Shown here: positions 1 to 11,586 of the stretch, in pieces
Numbering within the stretch: position 1 is the first letter of the stretch
Layout: each line of letters begins with the position of its first letter
NCBI GenBank assembly: GCA_963809205.1
Contig: CAWEIS010000004.1
Coordinates: 62,001 to 126,000, forward strand
Length of the DNA: 64,000 nt
From: DATLLN01 sp963809205
GTDB taxonomy: Bacteria; Actinomycetota; Thermoleophilia; Gaiellales; JAICJC01
Reading direction: 5' to 3'
The notes under the pieces: model-generated
Told to the model about the DNA's origin: nothing
The model's input: the letters and a program-made list of their open reading frames with translations, nothing else
The model's database searches: none
Position numbers and translations under genes: made by a program

Positions 1-105
1 CCAGCGACAGGTACGCGTGCTGCTCGGTCGACCCCAGCGGCAGCACGATCCGGTCGTCGCCCCGCAGGTACTCCTCGATCTGCATCCACGTGCAGTCGTG
101 CATCC

Positions 106-109
<4 letters not shown>
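1..109 (-). CDS. Creatininase-family amidohydrolase, N-terminus only
   Basis: Only the first 36 codons lie in the window; the gene runs off the left edge. The N-terminus reads MRMHDCTWMQIEEYL and then LPLGSTEQHAYLSL. It matches the creatininase family pattern in which a Trp-containing helix is followed by PxGSxEQHG; the Glu and His of EQH are metal ligands in known members. Family enzymes are metal-dependent hydrolases of cyclic amides such as creatinine, or relatives such as MftE. The ATG at 109 overlaps the stop of the upstream fusion gene as ATGA, so the two are probably translationally coupled. The next in-frame ATG (103) is a possible alternative start. The substrate cannot be told from this fragment. 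Confidence 0.75.
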
Positions 110-2214
<2,105 letters not shown>

Positions 2215-2319
2215 CTCACCGATCCTACCGGCCGACTAGACCACCACCGGCGCACCTGCCATACTTGGCCCCCCGCCGCCCCCGGCGGGTCGTCAAGGGT
2301 CGGTCAGGAGGTCTTCGGC

Positions 2320-3897
2320 ATGAAGCGACGACTGATGCTCGCCATTTCCGTCACGACGGTAATGATCGTCGCGGCGGCATGCGGCGGAGGCAGCAGCGGA
2401 AGCAGCGGCGGCGGAGGGAGCGGAAGCAGCTCCACGCCCGCCGGCGACATCCAGGACGGCGGGAGCATCAACATCGCCCGCACCCAGGAGTCGCTGGGGA
2501 TGGACAACATCAACGTGTTCGACAATGAGTCGATCTGGATCTTCCAGCAGATGTTCGAGACGCTCTACACGGTCTCCCCCGACGGCAAGAGCGTCATCCC
2601 CTGGCTGGCAACCAGCTACGACCTGTCCCCCGACCAGTTGAAGTACACCTTCCACCTGCGGCCCAACGTGAAGTTCCACAACGGCCAGCCCATGACGTCC
2701 GCGGACGTCAAGTTCTCGCTGGACACCGCCCGCGACCCGAACACCGGCTGGGGCTACATCGACGCCGCCATCAAGAGCGTGACTGCGCCCGATCCGATGA
2801 CCGTGGTCGTCACGACCAAGTACAAGTGGGCGCCGCTGATCGCGGACATCGCGCTGTTCAACAACGCGGTGCTGCCCAAGAACTACGCCGGCATGAGCCA
2901 GAAGGCCTTCTACCAGAACCCGATCGGCACCGGCCCGTTCAAGTGGGATCACTGGACGCATGGCAAGGAGATCGAGCTGGTCAAGAACCCGGACTACTGG
3001 CAGCCGGGCAAGCCACACCTGGACAGCGTCACCTGGACGACCGTGTCGAGCGACGCCACCCGCGAGCTCCAGCTCAAGGGCGGCCAGGCACAGATCGACG
3101 AGTTCCCGCCGTTCTCGACCATCGACACGCTGAAGGCAACGCCGGGCATCACCATGAGCCTGTTCCCGTCGACCCGCACCGACTACCTGCCGATGAACGA
3201 GAAGGTCAAGCCGTTCGACGACGTCCACGTCCGCCGGGCGATCTCCTACGCGATCGACCGGCAGGCGATCATCGACTCGATTCTGTTCGGCTATGCCGAG
3301 CCGGCGAACTCCTTCATGCCGCCGCAGGTGCCGTATTACGACCCCAACTCCCCGGGTCTGCAGTACGACGTGGACAAGGCCAAGCAGGAGCTCGCGCAGT
3401 CGTCGGTGCCGAACGGGTTCTCGTTCGAGCTCTCCGTCGGCTCAGGTGACAACACACAGGAGCAGACCGCCGAGATCGTCCAGGAGGAGCTGAAGAAGAT
3501 CGGCATCGACATGAAGATCCGCAAGGTCGACGTCAGCACGCAGTTCGCACAGCAACAGAAGTACGACTACGACATGACGGCTGCCTACTGGACGATGGAC
3601 ATCGCCGACCCCGATGAGCTGGTCGCCTTCGCGGTCGACAACAAGTCGGCGGGCTCGTTCTTCACCGATTACAACAACCCGCAGGTCATCCAGTGGACGT
3701 CCGACGCCCAGTCGACCTTCGACAAGGCCCAGCGGCAGGAGCTGTACACCAAAATCCAGAAGCAGGCGGCCGAGGACGCCTTCATGGTGTTCCTCTACTA
3801 CTCGCCGTACCGCTACGCATACTCGGACAAGGTGCAGGGCTTCAAGGTCTACCCGACCGGCAACTACCACATGGAGGACGTCTGGCTGAAGCAGTAG
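2320..3897 (+). CDS. Peptide/nickel-type ABC substrate-binding lipoprotein
   Basis: The 525-residue product is a family 5 extracellular solute-binding protein (SBP_bac_5, DppA/OppA type) that captures substrate outside the membrane for the following permeases. A lipoprotein signal ends in VAAAC with Cys21 as the lipidated residue, followed by a Gly/Ser-rich linker. The fold is indicated by WLATSYDLSPDQLKYTF, the LRPNVKFHNGQP segment and VRRAISYAIDR. AGGAGG at 2306-2311 lies 8 nt before the ATG and decides the start; the frame is open much further upstream but that part is non-coding. It heads the five-gene transporter locus dppABCDF-like. The ligand could be a peptide, a metal complex or an amide; the adjacent amidase and creatininase favour an amide-bearing compound (inference). 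Confidence 0.9.
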   Translation: MKRRLMLAISVTTVMIVAAACGGGSSGSSGGGGSGSSSTPAGDIQDGGSINIARTQESLGMDNINVFDNESIWIFQQMFETLYTVSPDGKSVIPWLATSYDLSPDQLKYTFHLRPNVKFHNGQPMTSADVKFSLDTARDPNTGWGYIDAAIKSVTAPDPMTVVVTTKYKWAPLIADIALFNNAVLPKNYAGMSQKAFYQNPIGTGPFKWDHWTHGKEIELVKNPDYWQPGKPHLDSVTWTTVSSDATRELQLKGGQAQIDEFPPFSTIDTLKATPGITMSLFPSTRTDYLPMNEKVKPFDDVHVRRAISYAIDRQAIIDSILFGYAEPANSFMPPQVPYYDPNSPGLQYDVDKAKQELAQSSVPNGFSFELSVGSGDNTQEQTAEIVQEELKKIGIDMKIRKVDVSTQFAQQQKYDYDMTAAYWTMDIADPDELVAFAVDNKSAGSFFTDYNNPQVIQWTSDAQSTFDKAQRQELYTKIQKQAAEDAFMVFLYYSPYRYAYSDKVQGFKVYPTGNYHMEDVWLKQ

Positions 3898-3931
3898 CCG
3901 GCGTCGTCGTAGGGCACCGAAGGACGCGACC

Positions 3932-4876
3932 GTGGATCGTCTGAGCTACGTCTTCCGAAGACTGCTGCAGTTGATCCCGGTCGCGTTCGGGGTGACCCTG
4001 ATCTGCTTCTTCATGATCCACCTGATCCCGGGCGACCCCGCCCGGACGATGCTCGGCGTTCACGCCACGCCCGAGGCGGTGGCCAGGCTGCACAAGCAGT
4101 GGGGCCTCGACCAGCCGCTGATCAACCAGTACCTCGATTTCATGAACCGGCTGCTGCACGGCGACCTGGGCGAGTCGCTGTTTTACGGCCTCGACGTACG
4201 CACGCTGCTGATCGAACGGATCGGTCCGACGCTCTGGCTGCTGGGTATGACGACGATCTTCGCGGTGATCATCGCGGTGCCGCTGGCCACGCTGGCCGCG
4301 ACCAAGAAGGACAGCAGCCGCGACCAGGCGGTCCGCGTCGTGCCGATGTTCGGGCTGGCCATGCCCCCCTTCTGGGTTGGGATCGTCCTGATCCTGCTGT
4401 TCGGCCTGCATCTCGGGCGGCTGTTCCCCGTGGGCGGCTACGGCGATGGGTTGACCGGCCACATCCACTCGATGATCCTGCCCGCCTTCACGGTCGCCCT
4501 GTTCATCTCCCCGATCCTGATTCGCAGCCTGCGGGCCAGCCTGCTCAACGTGCTCGAGTCCGACTACATCACCACCGCCCGCTCCAAGGGCATCTCAGAG
4601 CGGCGCGTCGTGATCCGCCACGCTGTCCGCAACGGCATCATCTCCATGGTCACCGTGCTCGGCCTGAACATCGCCTACCTGGTGGGCGGCACCCTGGTGA
4701 TCGAGAAGGTGTTCGCGCTGCCCGGCATCGGCGCCCTGATGATCGACTCGATCCTGCAGCGCGACTTCACCGTCGTCCAGGGCATCACGCTGGTGTTCGC
4801 GATCCTGGTGGTGCTGATCAACCTGATCACCGACATCGTCCACTCGCTGCTCGATCCGCGGGTGAGGTTCGACTGA
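3932..4876 (+). CDS. ABC transporter permease, DppB type
   Basis: This 314-residue inner-membrane permease begins with the typical YVFRRLLQLIPVAFGVTLI segment that opens DppB/OppB proteins, and has about six hydrophobic helices. The cytoplasmic EAA-type loop that docks on the ATPase is around TTARSKGISERRVVIRHAV. GTG is the start; GAAGGA lies just upstream with suitable spacing. It is 34 nt after the binding-protein gene and one nucleotide before the next permease, so the operon is tight. It forms the heterodimeric channel with the following DppC-type protein. Confidence 0.92.
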   Translation: MDRLSYVFRRLLQLIPVAFGVTLICFFMIHLIPGDPARTMLGVHATPEAVARLHKQWGLDQPLINQYLDFMNRLLHGDLGESLFYGLDVRTLLIERIGPTLWLLGMTTIFAVIIAVPLATLAATKKDSSRDQAVRVVPMFGLAMPPFWVGIVLILLFGLHLGRLFPVGGYGDGLTGHIHSMILPAFTVALFISPILIRSLRASLLNVLESDYITTARSKGISERRVVIRHAVRNGIISMVTVLGLNIAYLVGGTLVIEKVFALPGIGALMIDSILQRDFTVVQGITLVFAILVVLINLITDIVHSLLDPRVRFD

Positions 4877-4877
4877 C

Positions 4878-5762
4878 GTGGCCGAGGCCACCGCCAGCCC
4901 TGCAGTCATCGAGCAGCTGCCCGCGATCCCCGTCGAGCGGGCGCGCGGGTTCCGCAACCGCTGGTACAGGACGCCGTCCTTCGTCGCCGGCCTGGTGATC
5001 CTGGGCACGATCGTGATCCTGGCCGTGTTCGCGCCGCTGTTCGCCCGCTACGACCCCGCCGCTCAGGATCTCCACAACATCCTCAAGGGCCCCTCCTCCG
5101 CCCACTGGCTGGGCACCGACCAGCTCGGTCGCGACGTCTGGGCGCGGCTGATCTATGCCGCCCGCGTCGACCTCAAGGTCGGCTTCCTGGCCGTGCTCCT
5201 CCCGTTCTGCATCGGCACCGTGCTGGGCTGCATCGCCGGCTACTACGGCCGCCGCTTCGACACGCTCACCATGTATCTGGTCAACGTCGTCGTTGCCTTC
5301 CCGTTCTTCGTGCTGATCCTCGCCATGGTGTTCGTGATCGGGCCGGGCGAGAGAGGGATCTACATCGCCATCACGCTCGTGGGATGGGTGTCGTACACAC
5401 GCATCATCCGGGCGGAGATCATCGTCGCCAAGCGCCAGGAGTACGTGCTGGCGGTGCAGGCGGCCGGGTTGCGCGACTCCCGGATCATCGTCCGGCACCT
5501 GTTGCCCAACGTGATCACGCAGTCGGTGGTGTTCGCCATGTCGGACATCATTCTCACGATCGGCGCGATCGTCACCCTGGGCTACCTCGGCCTCGGGATC
5601 CAGCCGCCGACGCCTGACTGGGGGAACATGATCGCCGACGGGCAGACATTCATCACCACCCGCTGGGAGCTCTCGACAATCCCTGGGCTTGCGGTGGTGA
5701 TCACCGGGATCGGTCTTTCCCTGCTCGGCGACGGGCTGGCCGACCTGCTGAGGCCGGAGTGA
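4878..5762 (+). CDS. ABC transporter permease, DppC type
   Basis: This 294-residue permease pairs with the preceding DppB-like protein. It has the short N-terminal cytoplasmic stretch and first helix typical of DppC, the LGTDQLGRDVWARLIYAARV signature, and an EAA-type loop around LAVQAAGLRDSRIIVRHLLP. The GTG start lies one base after the stop of the permease before it (TGACGTG). Its own stop overlaps the GTG of the next ATPase gene as GTGA, which indicates coupled translation. Confidence 0.92.
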   Translation: MAEATASPAVIEQLPAIPVERARGFRNRWYRTPSFVAGLVILGTIVILAVFAPLFARYDPAAQDLHNILKGPSSAHWLGTDQLGRDVWARLIYAARVDLKVGFLAVLLPFCIGTVLGCIAGYYGRRFDTLTMYLVNVVVAFPFFVLILAMVFVIGPGERGIYIAITLVGWVSYTRIIRAEIIVAKRQEYVLAVQAAGLRDSRIIVRHLLPNVITQSVVFAMSDIILTIGAIVTLGYLGLGIQPPTPDWGNMIADGQTFITTRWELSTIPGLAVVITGIGLSLLGDGLADLLRPE

Positions 5763-6763
5763 GCGCGCCGATCCTCGAGGTGCGCGACCTTCACGTCGAG
5801 ATCCCCCTCACCCGCGGCACGGTGCGCGCGGTCGACGGCGCGTCGTTCACCGTGGCTCCAGGCGAAGCGATGGGGCTCGTCGGCGAGTCCGGGTCGGGCA
5901 AGAGCATGACGCTGCGCGCCATCCTCGGGCTGCTCCCCCACCCGGCGGGGATCGCCGGCGGCGAGATCCTCTACGAGGGTGCCGACCTGGTCACGCATGC
6001 CGGCAAAGAAGCTGCAGGATCTGCGCGGCAGGGAGATCAGCATGATCTTCCAGGAGCCGATGACCGCGCTCAACCCGGTGATGCGGGTGGGCGACCAGAT
6101 CGCCGAGGGCCCGCTGGCCCACCTGCGCATGAGCAAGTCGGCGTCGCAGGAGCGCGCCCTCGACCTGATGCGCCAGGTCGGGCATCCCCGACCCGGCGCG
6201 CCGCGCGCGCGCCTTCCCACACGAGCTGTCCGGCGGCATGCGCCAGCGGGTGATGATCGCGATCGCCCTGTCCTGTGAGCCGAAGTTGATCCTCTGCGAC
6301 GAGCCGACGACCGCGCTCGACGTGACGATCCAGGATCAGATCCTCAAGCTGCTCCGCTCGCTGCGCGAGGAGCGCGGCCTGAGCGTCGTGTTCGTCACCC
6401 ACGACCTCGCCGTCGTCGCCCAGACCTGCCAGCGGCTGGCCGTGATGTACGCCGGCCAGGTGGTCGAGACCGGCAGCATCGATGAGACCTTCCGCTCGCC
6501 CCGCCATCCGTACACGTTGGGGCTGCTGCGATCGGTGCCCGACCTGGAGGACGTGCGCGACGTGCTGCGATCGATCCCCGGCACGCCCCCCGACCCCGTC
6601 CATCCGCCCGAGGGTTGCCGCTTCGCGCCCCGCTGCGAGTTCGCCCAGCCCGACTGCACGGTCGGTGACAAGCCACTTCGGCCGATCACGCCGACGCGCA
6701 GCACCGCCTGCATCCACGACGACGCGCCCGCCCGGGCGGTGCAGCTGGAGCCGGTGATCGCCG

Positions 6764-6771
<8 letters not shown>
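5759..6771 (+). CDS. Peptide ABC transporter ATPase, DppD type (two frame breaks)
   Basis: The gene encodes the first ATPase of the importer but is read in three frames. Codons from 5759 carry Walker A GLVGESGSGKS and run to about 5996. There an extra base shifts the frame to MPAKKLQDLRGREISMIFQE (Q-loop). A second extra base in a G run near 6183 shifts it again to PHELSGGMRQRVMIAIAL (signature) and LILCDEPTTALD (Walker B). Removing one base at each site restores exactly 337 codons, the family length. The C-terminal part has the Cys-containing oligopeptide/dipeptide extension GCRFAPRCEF. All catalytic motifs are intact, so sequencing or assembly error is more likely than a pseudogene. It overlaps both neighbours (GTGA at the start, 8 nt at the end). 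Confidence 0.85.
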
Positions 6772-7798
<1,027 letters not shown>

Positions 7799-7810
7799 GT
7801 TTCGTCGTCC

Positions 7811-8185
7811 GTGCTCGGACGCCTGATTGCAACGATGGTGGTGAACGCGGCCGCGATCTGGGTCGCGGCCGCGATCTTCGACGGCATCACCTACAGCAGC
7901 CTGACCAACCTGCTGCTGACCGGCCTCGTGCTGGGCGTCGTCAACTTCTTCGTCCGCCCGGTCGTCAATCTGCTCACGCTGCCGATCACGATCGTCACGC
8001 TCGGTCTGTGGCTGATCGTGGTCAACGCGTTCATGCTGCTCTTGACCAGCTGGCTGGTGAGCGGATTCGCGGTGGACGGGTTCCTGACCGCGCTCGGCGC
8101 CGCCGTCGTGATCGGCCTGGTCAACTGGGCGCTCAGCGGGATCATGCGCCGCGACAGCTCGTCGCGCCGCCCGGTCAGTCGCTGA
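7811..8185 (+). CDS. YvlD-type four-helix membrane protein (phage holin family IV)
   Basis: This small 124-residue protein consists almost entirely of four hydrophobic helices. It carries the characteristic LVLGVVNFFVRPVVNLLTLPITIVTLGL pattern (residues about 38-65) of the YvlD/DUF360 family, annotated as mycobacterial four-TMS phage holin superfamily IV. Despite that name, members are mostly chromosomal and of unknown function. There are no phage genes here, so I do not infer a prophage. GTG is used as start 13 nt after the ABC operon. Its 3' end overlaps the convergent arginase-like gene by 11 bp. Confidence 0.8.
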   Translation: MLGRLIATMVVNAAAIWVAAAIFDGITYSSLTNLLLTGLVLGVVNFFVRPVVNLLTLPITIVTLGLWLIVVNAFMLLLTSWLVSGFAVDGFLTALGAAVVIGLVNWALSGIMRRDSSSRRPVSR

Positions 8186-9044
8186 ACGCTCGCGCCAGAA
8201 GCTCGACCAGGCGATCCGCGGACGAACCGTCGTCGTCCATGTCCGGGTCGTAGCAGGTGACGTCGATGCCGGCGCAGCGGCCGGACTGCACGATCGGCCT
8301 CACCAGGCGCACGACCTGATCGGTCGTCAGCCCGCCCGGCTGCAGGTACGGCGTCGCTGGGAAGTCGTCGGTGGTCAGGACGTCGACGTCGAGGTGCACC
8401 CAGATCGGCGGCTCCAGGCCGGCCAGCACCTCGGCCGCCACGGCATCGGGTCCGTCCGCGGCGACCCGGGCCGGGTCGCGGTCGATCGGGATGCCGGCGT
8501 CCTCAGGCATCGGCGATCCCAGGCCGACCGCCTCCTCGCGGTCGCGGGCTCCGAGCACCGCGACGTCGGCCGCGCCGACCAGCGGCGCGTCGCCCACCAG
8601 GGCGGGAGGCCCGTCGCCGAGCAGCAGGGCGAGCGGCATGTCGGCGGCCTCGCCGGTCGGCGAGGTGACGCCGGTGTAGAGGTCGTAGTGCCCGTCCAGA
8701 TACGCAAGGGCGGTCCGCCGGCCGAGGTCGGAGAACGCCGCGAACACCCCGGGAAGCAGCGTGCAGCAGCCCCCCACCAGCACCGGGAGCTCGCCCCGCT
8801 CCAGCGACGAGCGCACGCCCTCGCGGATCCCCTCCGTCGCGGCAACGACGGTCGGATAGCCGATGATGCCCGTCTCCGGATCACGGTCCGTGCCGGTGAT
8901 GCGGACGTCCAGGTCGCCGCCGTCGCGGGCGCCGATGGCTCGGGCGAGCCCCGCCCGGCGCATCACGCCCGGCGTCAGCTCCGTCCCCCCGGCCTGGCCG
9001 ATGCTGTCGATCGGCACCCCGATCATCGTCCTGATACCAGTCAT
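8175..9044 (-). CDS. Arginase/agmatinase-family protein with altered metal site
   Basis: The 289-residue sequence has the ureohydrolase layout. LDGHYDLYT (Asp117, His119, Asp121) corresponds to DAHxD, and HLDVDVL (Asp219, Asp221) to the SxDxDxxDP motif. These enzymes hydrolyse guanidino compounds such as arginine, agmatine or formiminoglutamate with a dimanganese centre. The first ligand motif GGDHS is here GGCCT (91-95), so the metal-binding His is Cys94. A changed metal, a different substrate or loss of activity are all possible. It diverges from a CGNR regulator only 25 bp away and shares with it an inverted repeat that covers this gene's first codons. Confidence 0.75.
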   Translation of the reverse strand: MTGIRTMIGVPIDSIGQAGGTELTPGVMRRAGLARAIGARDGGDLDVRITGTDRDPETGIIGYPTVVAATEGIREGVRSSLERGELPVLVGGCCTLLPGVFAAFSDLGRRTALAYLDGHYDLYTGVTSPTGEAADMPLALLLGDGPPALVGDAPLVGAADVAVLGARDREEAVGLGSPMPEDAGIPIDRDPARVAADGPDAVAAEVLAGLEPPIWVHLDVDVLTTDDFPATPYLQPGGLTTDQVVRLVRPIVQSGRCAGIDVTCYDPDMDDDGSSADRLVELLARAFSD

Positions 9045-9064
9045 CCGCTTACGACGGTATCATA
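9032..9064. promoter_or_regulatory. Overlapping divergent promoters with inverted repeat
   Basis: TGATACC at 9032-9038 and GGTATCA at 9056-9062 form a perfect 7-bp inverted repeat with a 17-nt spacer, between and overlapping the starts of two divergent genes. TATCAT at 9058-9063 is a 5/6 match to the -10 element for the rightward gene; its expected start point falls on or near the ATG, so a leaderless mRNA is likely. TATGAT on the minus strand (9064-9059) is a 5/6 match for the leftward gene. The arrangement suits autoregulation by the adjacent regulator, but that is inference. Confidence 0.45.
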
Positions 9065-9069
9065 CGGGG

Positions 9070-9576
9070 ATGGACGCGATCGACCTGGTGTCCGAGTTCC
9101 TCAACACCCACGACCGGGAGACCGGGTCGGACGGCCTGGCCACCGCGGACGGCCTATCGGCGTGGGCCGGCGAGCATGGGCTGATGGCGCCCGGCTCCTG
9201 GGTCAGCCCGCAGGACGCGGCGGCCGCCCGCGAGCTGCGCGAGGCGCTGCGAACGGCGCTCGAGACCGCCGGCCGCGACACAGCGGAGCTGGATGCCGCG
9301 GCCTCACGCCTGCCGCTGGTGGCGCTGCCCGGCGAGGGCGGCCGGCTGGCGCTGGTGTCGGCGCGCGGCGGCGCGGACGACGTGCGCGCGGCCGTGGTCG
9401 AGGCGATGCTGACGGCCCAGGCCGACGGCTCCTGGCCGCGGCTCAAGGTGTGCCGCAACCCGGACTGCCGGTGGGCGTTCGCCGACCGCTCGAAGAACCG
9501 CTCACGCGCATGGTGCGAGATGGCGACCTGCGGCAGCCGCAGCAAGATGCGCGCCTACCGGGCGCGCCGCGCGTAG
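9070..9576 (+). CDS. CGNR zinc-finger / ABATE-domain regulator
   Basis: The 168-residue protein has an N-terminal ABATE-like domain (DLVSEFLNTHD near the start) and a C-terminal CGNR-type zinc finger: VCRNPDCRWAFADRSKNRSR followed by WCEMATCGSRSKMRAYRAR. The four zinc cysteines are present, but the name-giving CGNR is CGSR here. The family is thought to be a stress-responsive transcriptional regulator; DNA binding is inferred from the basic finger. The ATG at 9070 was chosen because it begins the recognisable domain and sits directly downstream of a -10-like TATCAT. It is divergent from the arginase-like gene. Confidence 0.82.
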   Translation: MDAIDLVSEFLNTHDRETGSDGLATADGLSAWAGEHGLMAPGSWVSPQDAAAARELREALRTALETAGRDTAELDAAASRLPLVALPGEGGRLALVSARGGADDVRAAVVEAMLTAQADGSWPRLKVCRNPDCRWAFADRSKNRSRAWCEMATCGSRSKMRAYRARRA

Positions 9577-9584
9577 AACCGGTT

Positions 9585-10763
9585 CTAAAAAGCCTGAGTC
9601 GCCGGCACGAAGACCCGGTCGAGGCGGAACGGGTTCTCGTCCAGCCTGCCCAGCAGGGCGTCGACCATCAGCTCGCTGCCACCGGGTCCGCACATGACGC
9701 CGTGGCCGTTGTAGCCCGTGTTGACCCATAGGCCTGGCAACTCCGACTCGCCCAGCAGCGGCCGCTGGTCCGGGGTCATGGTGTACTGGCCGGCCTGCAC
9801 CGCCCACTGACCGCCGCCGTCCCAGACATCCCGCCAGAACGGCGCGGTGTGGGCCAGCGACACCGCGCTGCGCGGATCGAGCAGGCGGTCGGCGAGCGAC
9901 GGGTCAGGCGGCACCTGATCGAGCGGCGGCGCCGGCCGCTCGCCGGGGTCGGGGTACAGCAGGTAGGCACCGGCCGGGCCGACCGGCCGCCAGTGGGAGG
10001 TCGTGTCCTCATCGATCGTCATCGGCGCATCCTGCGGCACGGCCGGCGCGTCCCACAGCACCACCCGCTGGCGGCGGACGGGCTCGACCGGCAGCTGCAC
10101 GCCGGCCAGCTCGGCGACGGCGCCGGACAGCGGCCCGGCGGCGATCACCGCCCGCTCGCAGGCCACCACCCCCCGGTCGGTGACAACGGCGGACAGCCGC
10201 CCGCCGGACGTCTCGAACCCGGTGACGCGGCAGTCGAGCACGACGCCCGCTCCGGAGCCCTCGAGCAATCCGAGCGCGATCCTCCGGGGCTCGATCAGCC
10301 CGTCGCCGCCACGAAACCGCGCCTGCACCACGTCCTCGGACACCCATGGGAAGCGGGCGCGCGTCTCGTCGCCGGTCAGCAGCTCGACGCCGTCGACTCC
10401 CCAGCCCTGCTGCCGCTCGACGAGCTCGCGTTGCACGGCGGTCCGTGACGGCTCTCGGGTCAGCCAGAGGTAGCCTTGCCGGCGGATCCGCGGGCCGTGT
10501 AGCGACTGCCCGGTCTCCTCGGCGAACCGCTGGAACAGGTCGACCGACCGGCTCACCAACCCCAGCTCCTCCTCGTGCTCGAGCTGGAGGCGGAATCCGC
10601 CGGCAGCCACCGCCGTGGTGAAACCGCAGATCAGCCCGCGGCGCTCGAGGACAACCACGTCGAGCCCAGCGCGCGCGGCGAAGAACGCCGTGGCGGCGCC
10701 AACGATGCCCGACCCGACAACGACGAGCCCGGCACCGGCAGGTGGGTCGCTGAGCCGTCGCAC
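9585..10763 (-). CDS. FAD-dependent oxidoreductase, DAO family
   Basis: The 392-residue flavoprotein opens with the dinucleotide-binding motif VVVGSGIVGAATAFFAARAG and VVVLERR. It ends with a FAD-contact segment LWVNTGYNGHGVMCGPGGSE typical of D-amino-acid oxidase/sarcosine-oxidase-like enzymes. Such enzymes oxidise amines or amino acids; the exact substrate is unknown. The frame continues upstream to 10826, but that would overlap the divergent DapA-family gene. I therefore choose GTG 10763, just before the Rossmann strand; there is no strong ribosome-binding site. Confidence 0.82.
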   Translation of the reverse strand: MRRLSDPPAGAGLVVVGSGIVGAATAFFAARAGLDVVVLERRGLICGFTTAVAAGGFRLQLEHEEELGLVSRSVDLFQRFAEETGQSLHGPRIRRQGYLWLTREPSRTAVQRELVERQQGWGVDGVELLTGDETRARFPWVSEDVVQARFRGGDGLIEPRRIALGLLEGSGAGVVLDCRVTGFETSGGRLSAVVTDRGVVACERAVIAAGPLSGAVAELAGVQLPVEPVRRQRVVLWDAPAVPQDAPMTIDEDTTSHWRPVGPAGAYLLYPDPGERPAPPLDQVPPDPSLADRLLDPRSAVSLAHTAPFWRDVWDGGGQWAVQAGQYTMTPDQRPLLGESELPGLWVNTGYNGHGVMCGPGGSELMVDALLGRLDENPFRLDRVFVPATQAF

Positions 10764-10765
10764 AA

Positions 10766-10779
10766 GCGAGTATGCTCGC
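10766..10779. promoter_or_regulatory. Palindrome in the divergent promoter of the oxidoreductase and DapA-family gene
   Basis: GCGAG-TATG-CTCGC is a perfect 5-bp inverted repeat around a 4-base centre, lying in the 22-bp gap between two divergent start codons. The centre supplies TATGCT (10771-10776), a weak -10 candidate for the rightward gene. A shared operator is plausible; no regulator gene is adjacent. Confidence 0.35.
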
Positions 10780-10785
10780 ACACCG

Positions 10786-11586
10786 ATGTCTGCCCTGCTG
10801 CTCAGCGCCTCGGTCACGCCGCTCAAGGACGGCGGAGCCGCGCTGGACGAGGACGCGATCGGCCCGCTGGTCGAGTTCCTTCAGGCGGGCGGTGCCGACG
10901 GCGTGTTCTGCTGCGGCACGACGGGCGAGGGCGTGCAGCTGACCACGGACGAGCGCCGTCGCGCGGTTGTGCGCTTCCGCGAGGCCTGCACCGGCACCCT
11001 GATCGTGCACTGCGGCGCCCAGACCACCGCCGAGACGGTCGCGCTGGCGGGCCACTCGGCCGCCAGCGGGGCGGACGCCGCCGCGGTCATCCCTCCGCCG
11101 TACTACCAGCTGGACGACGACGCCCTGGTCGAGCACTTTGCCGCCGCAGCCAACGCCTGCGCGCCGCTGCCGTTCTACCTCTACGCCTTCACCGCCCGCA
11201 GCGGCTACCCACTGCCGGTCGCCGTCGTGGAGCGCGTCCGCGAACGGTGCGACAACATCGCCGGCCTGAAGGTGTCGGAGTCGCCGTTCTCGGCGGTCGA
11301 GCCCTACCTCGGTCTCGGGCTGTCGGTGTTCGTCGGCAGCGAGCCGCTGATCCCCCAGGCCCTCGCCGCGGGAGCGACCGGGGCCGTATCCGGTCTCTCG
11401 TCTGCCTTCCCCGACCAGGTGGCGGCGGTCGTCCGCGACCCCAGCGAGGAGGGCGGAGCGGCGCTCGCCGAGCTGCGAGGCCGGATGGGCACCGCCGACT
11501 TCATCGCCAACCTGAAGCGCGAGCTGGGCAGGCTGGGCCTGCCCGTGCGGCCCGACATGCGCGCGCCACTCAGGGCGACCGGCTGA
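10786..11586 (+). CDS. Dihydrodipicolinate synthase/N-acetylneuraminate lyase family aldolase
   Basis: The 266-residue TIM-barrel aldolase shows the substrate-binding GTTGEG near residue 40, the tyrosine-bearing YLYAFTARSG where family members have YNxP, and the Schiff-base lysine in IAGLKVSES. Family enzymes add or remove pyruvate-type units (DapA, NanA, KDG aldolase). No lysine-pathway genes surround it, so a sugar-acid or other 2-keto acid aldolase is more likely than true DapA. The ATG at 10786 was picked at the start of the first barrel strand. Its 3' end overlaps the convergent MFS gene by 17 bp. Confidence 0.82.
   Translation: MSALLLSASVTPLKDGGAALDEDAIGPLVEFLQAGGADGVFCCGTTGEGVQLTTDERRRAVVRFREACTGTLIVHCGAQTTAETVALAGHSAASGADAAAVIPPPYYQLDDDALVEHFAAAANACAPLPFYLYAFTARSGYPLPVAVVERVRERCDNIAGLKVSESPFSAVEPYLGLGLSVFVGSEPLIPQALAAGATGAVSGLSSAFPDQVAAVVRDPSEEGGAALAELRGRMGTADFIANLKRELGRLGLPVRPDMRAPLRATG

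Noticed and set aside
5990..6240. Programmed ribosomal frameshifting in the DppD-like gene.
   Set aside because: There is no slippery heptamer or downstream structure, two shifts would be needed, and the same +1 pattern occurs in many unrelated genes of the window.
7811..8185. Prophage, suggested by the phage holin family name.
   Set aside because: The YvlD family is chromosomal and widespread; no other phage gene or attachment site is nearby.
10786..11586. Lysine biosynthesis (true DapA).
   Set aside because: No lysine-pathway partners, and the Tyr-motif region differs from DapA; only family-level naming is safe.
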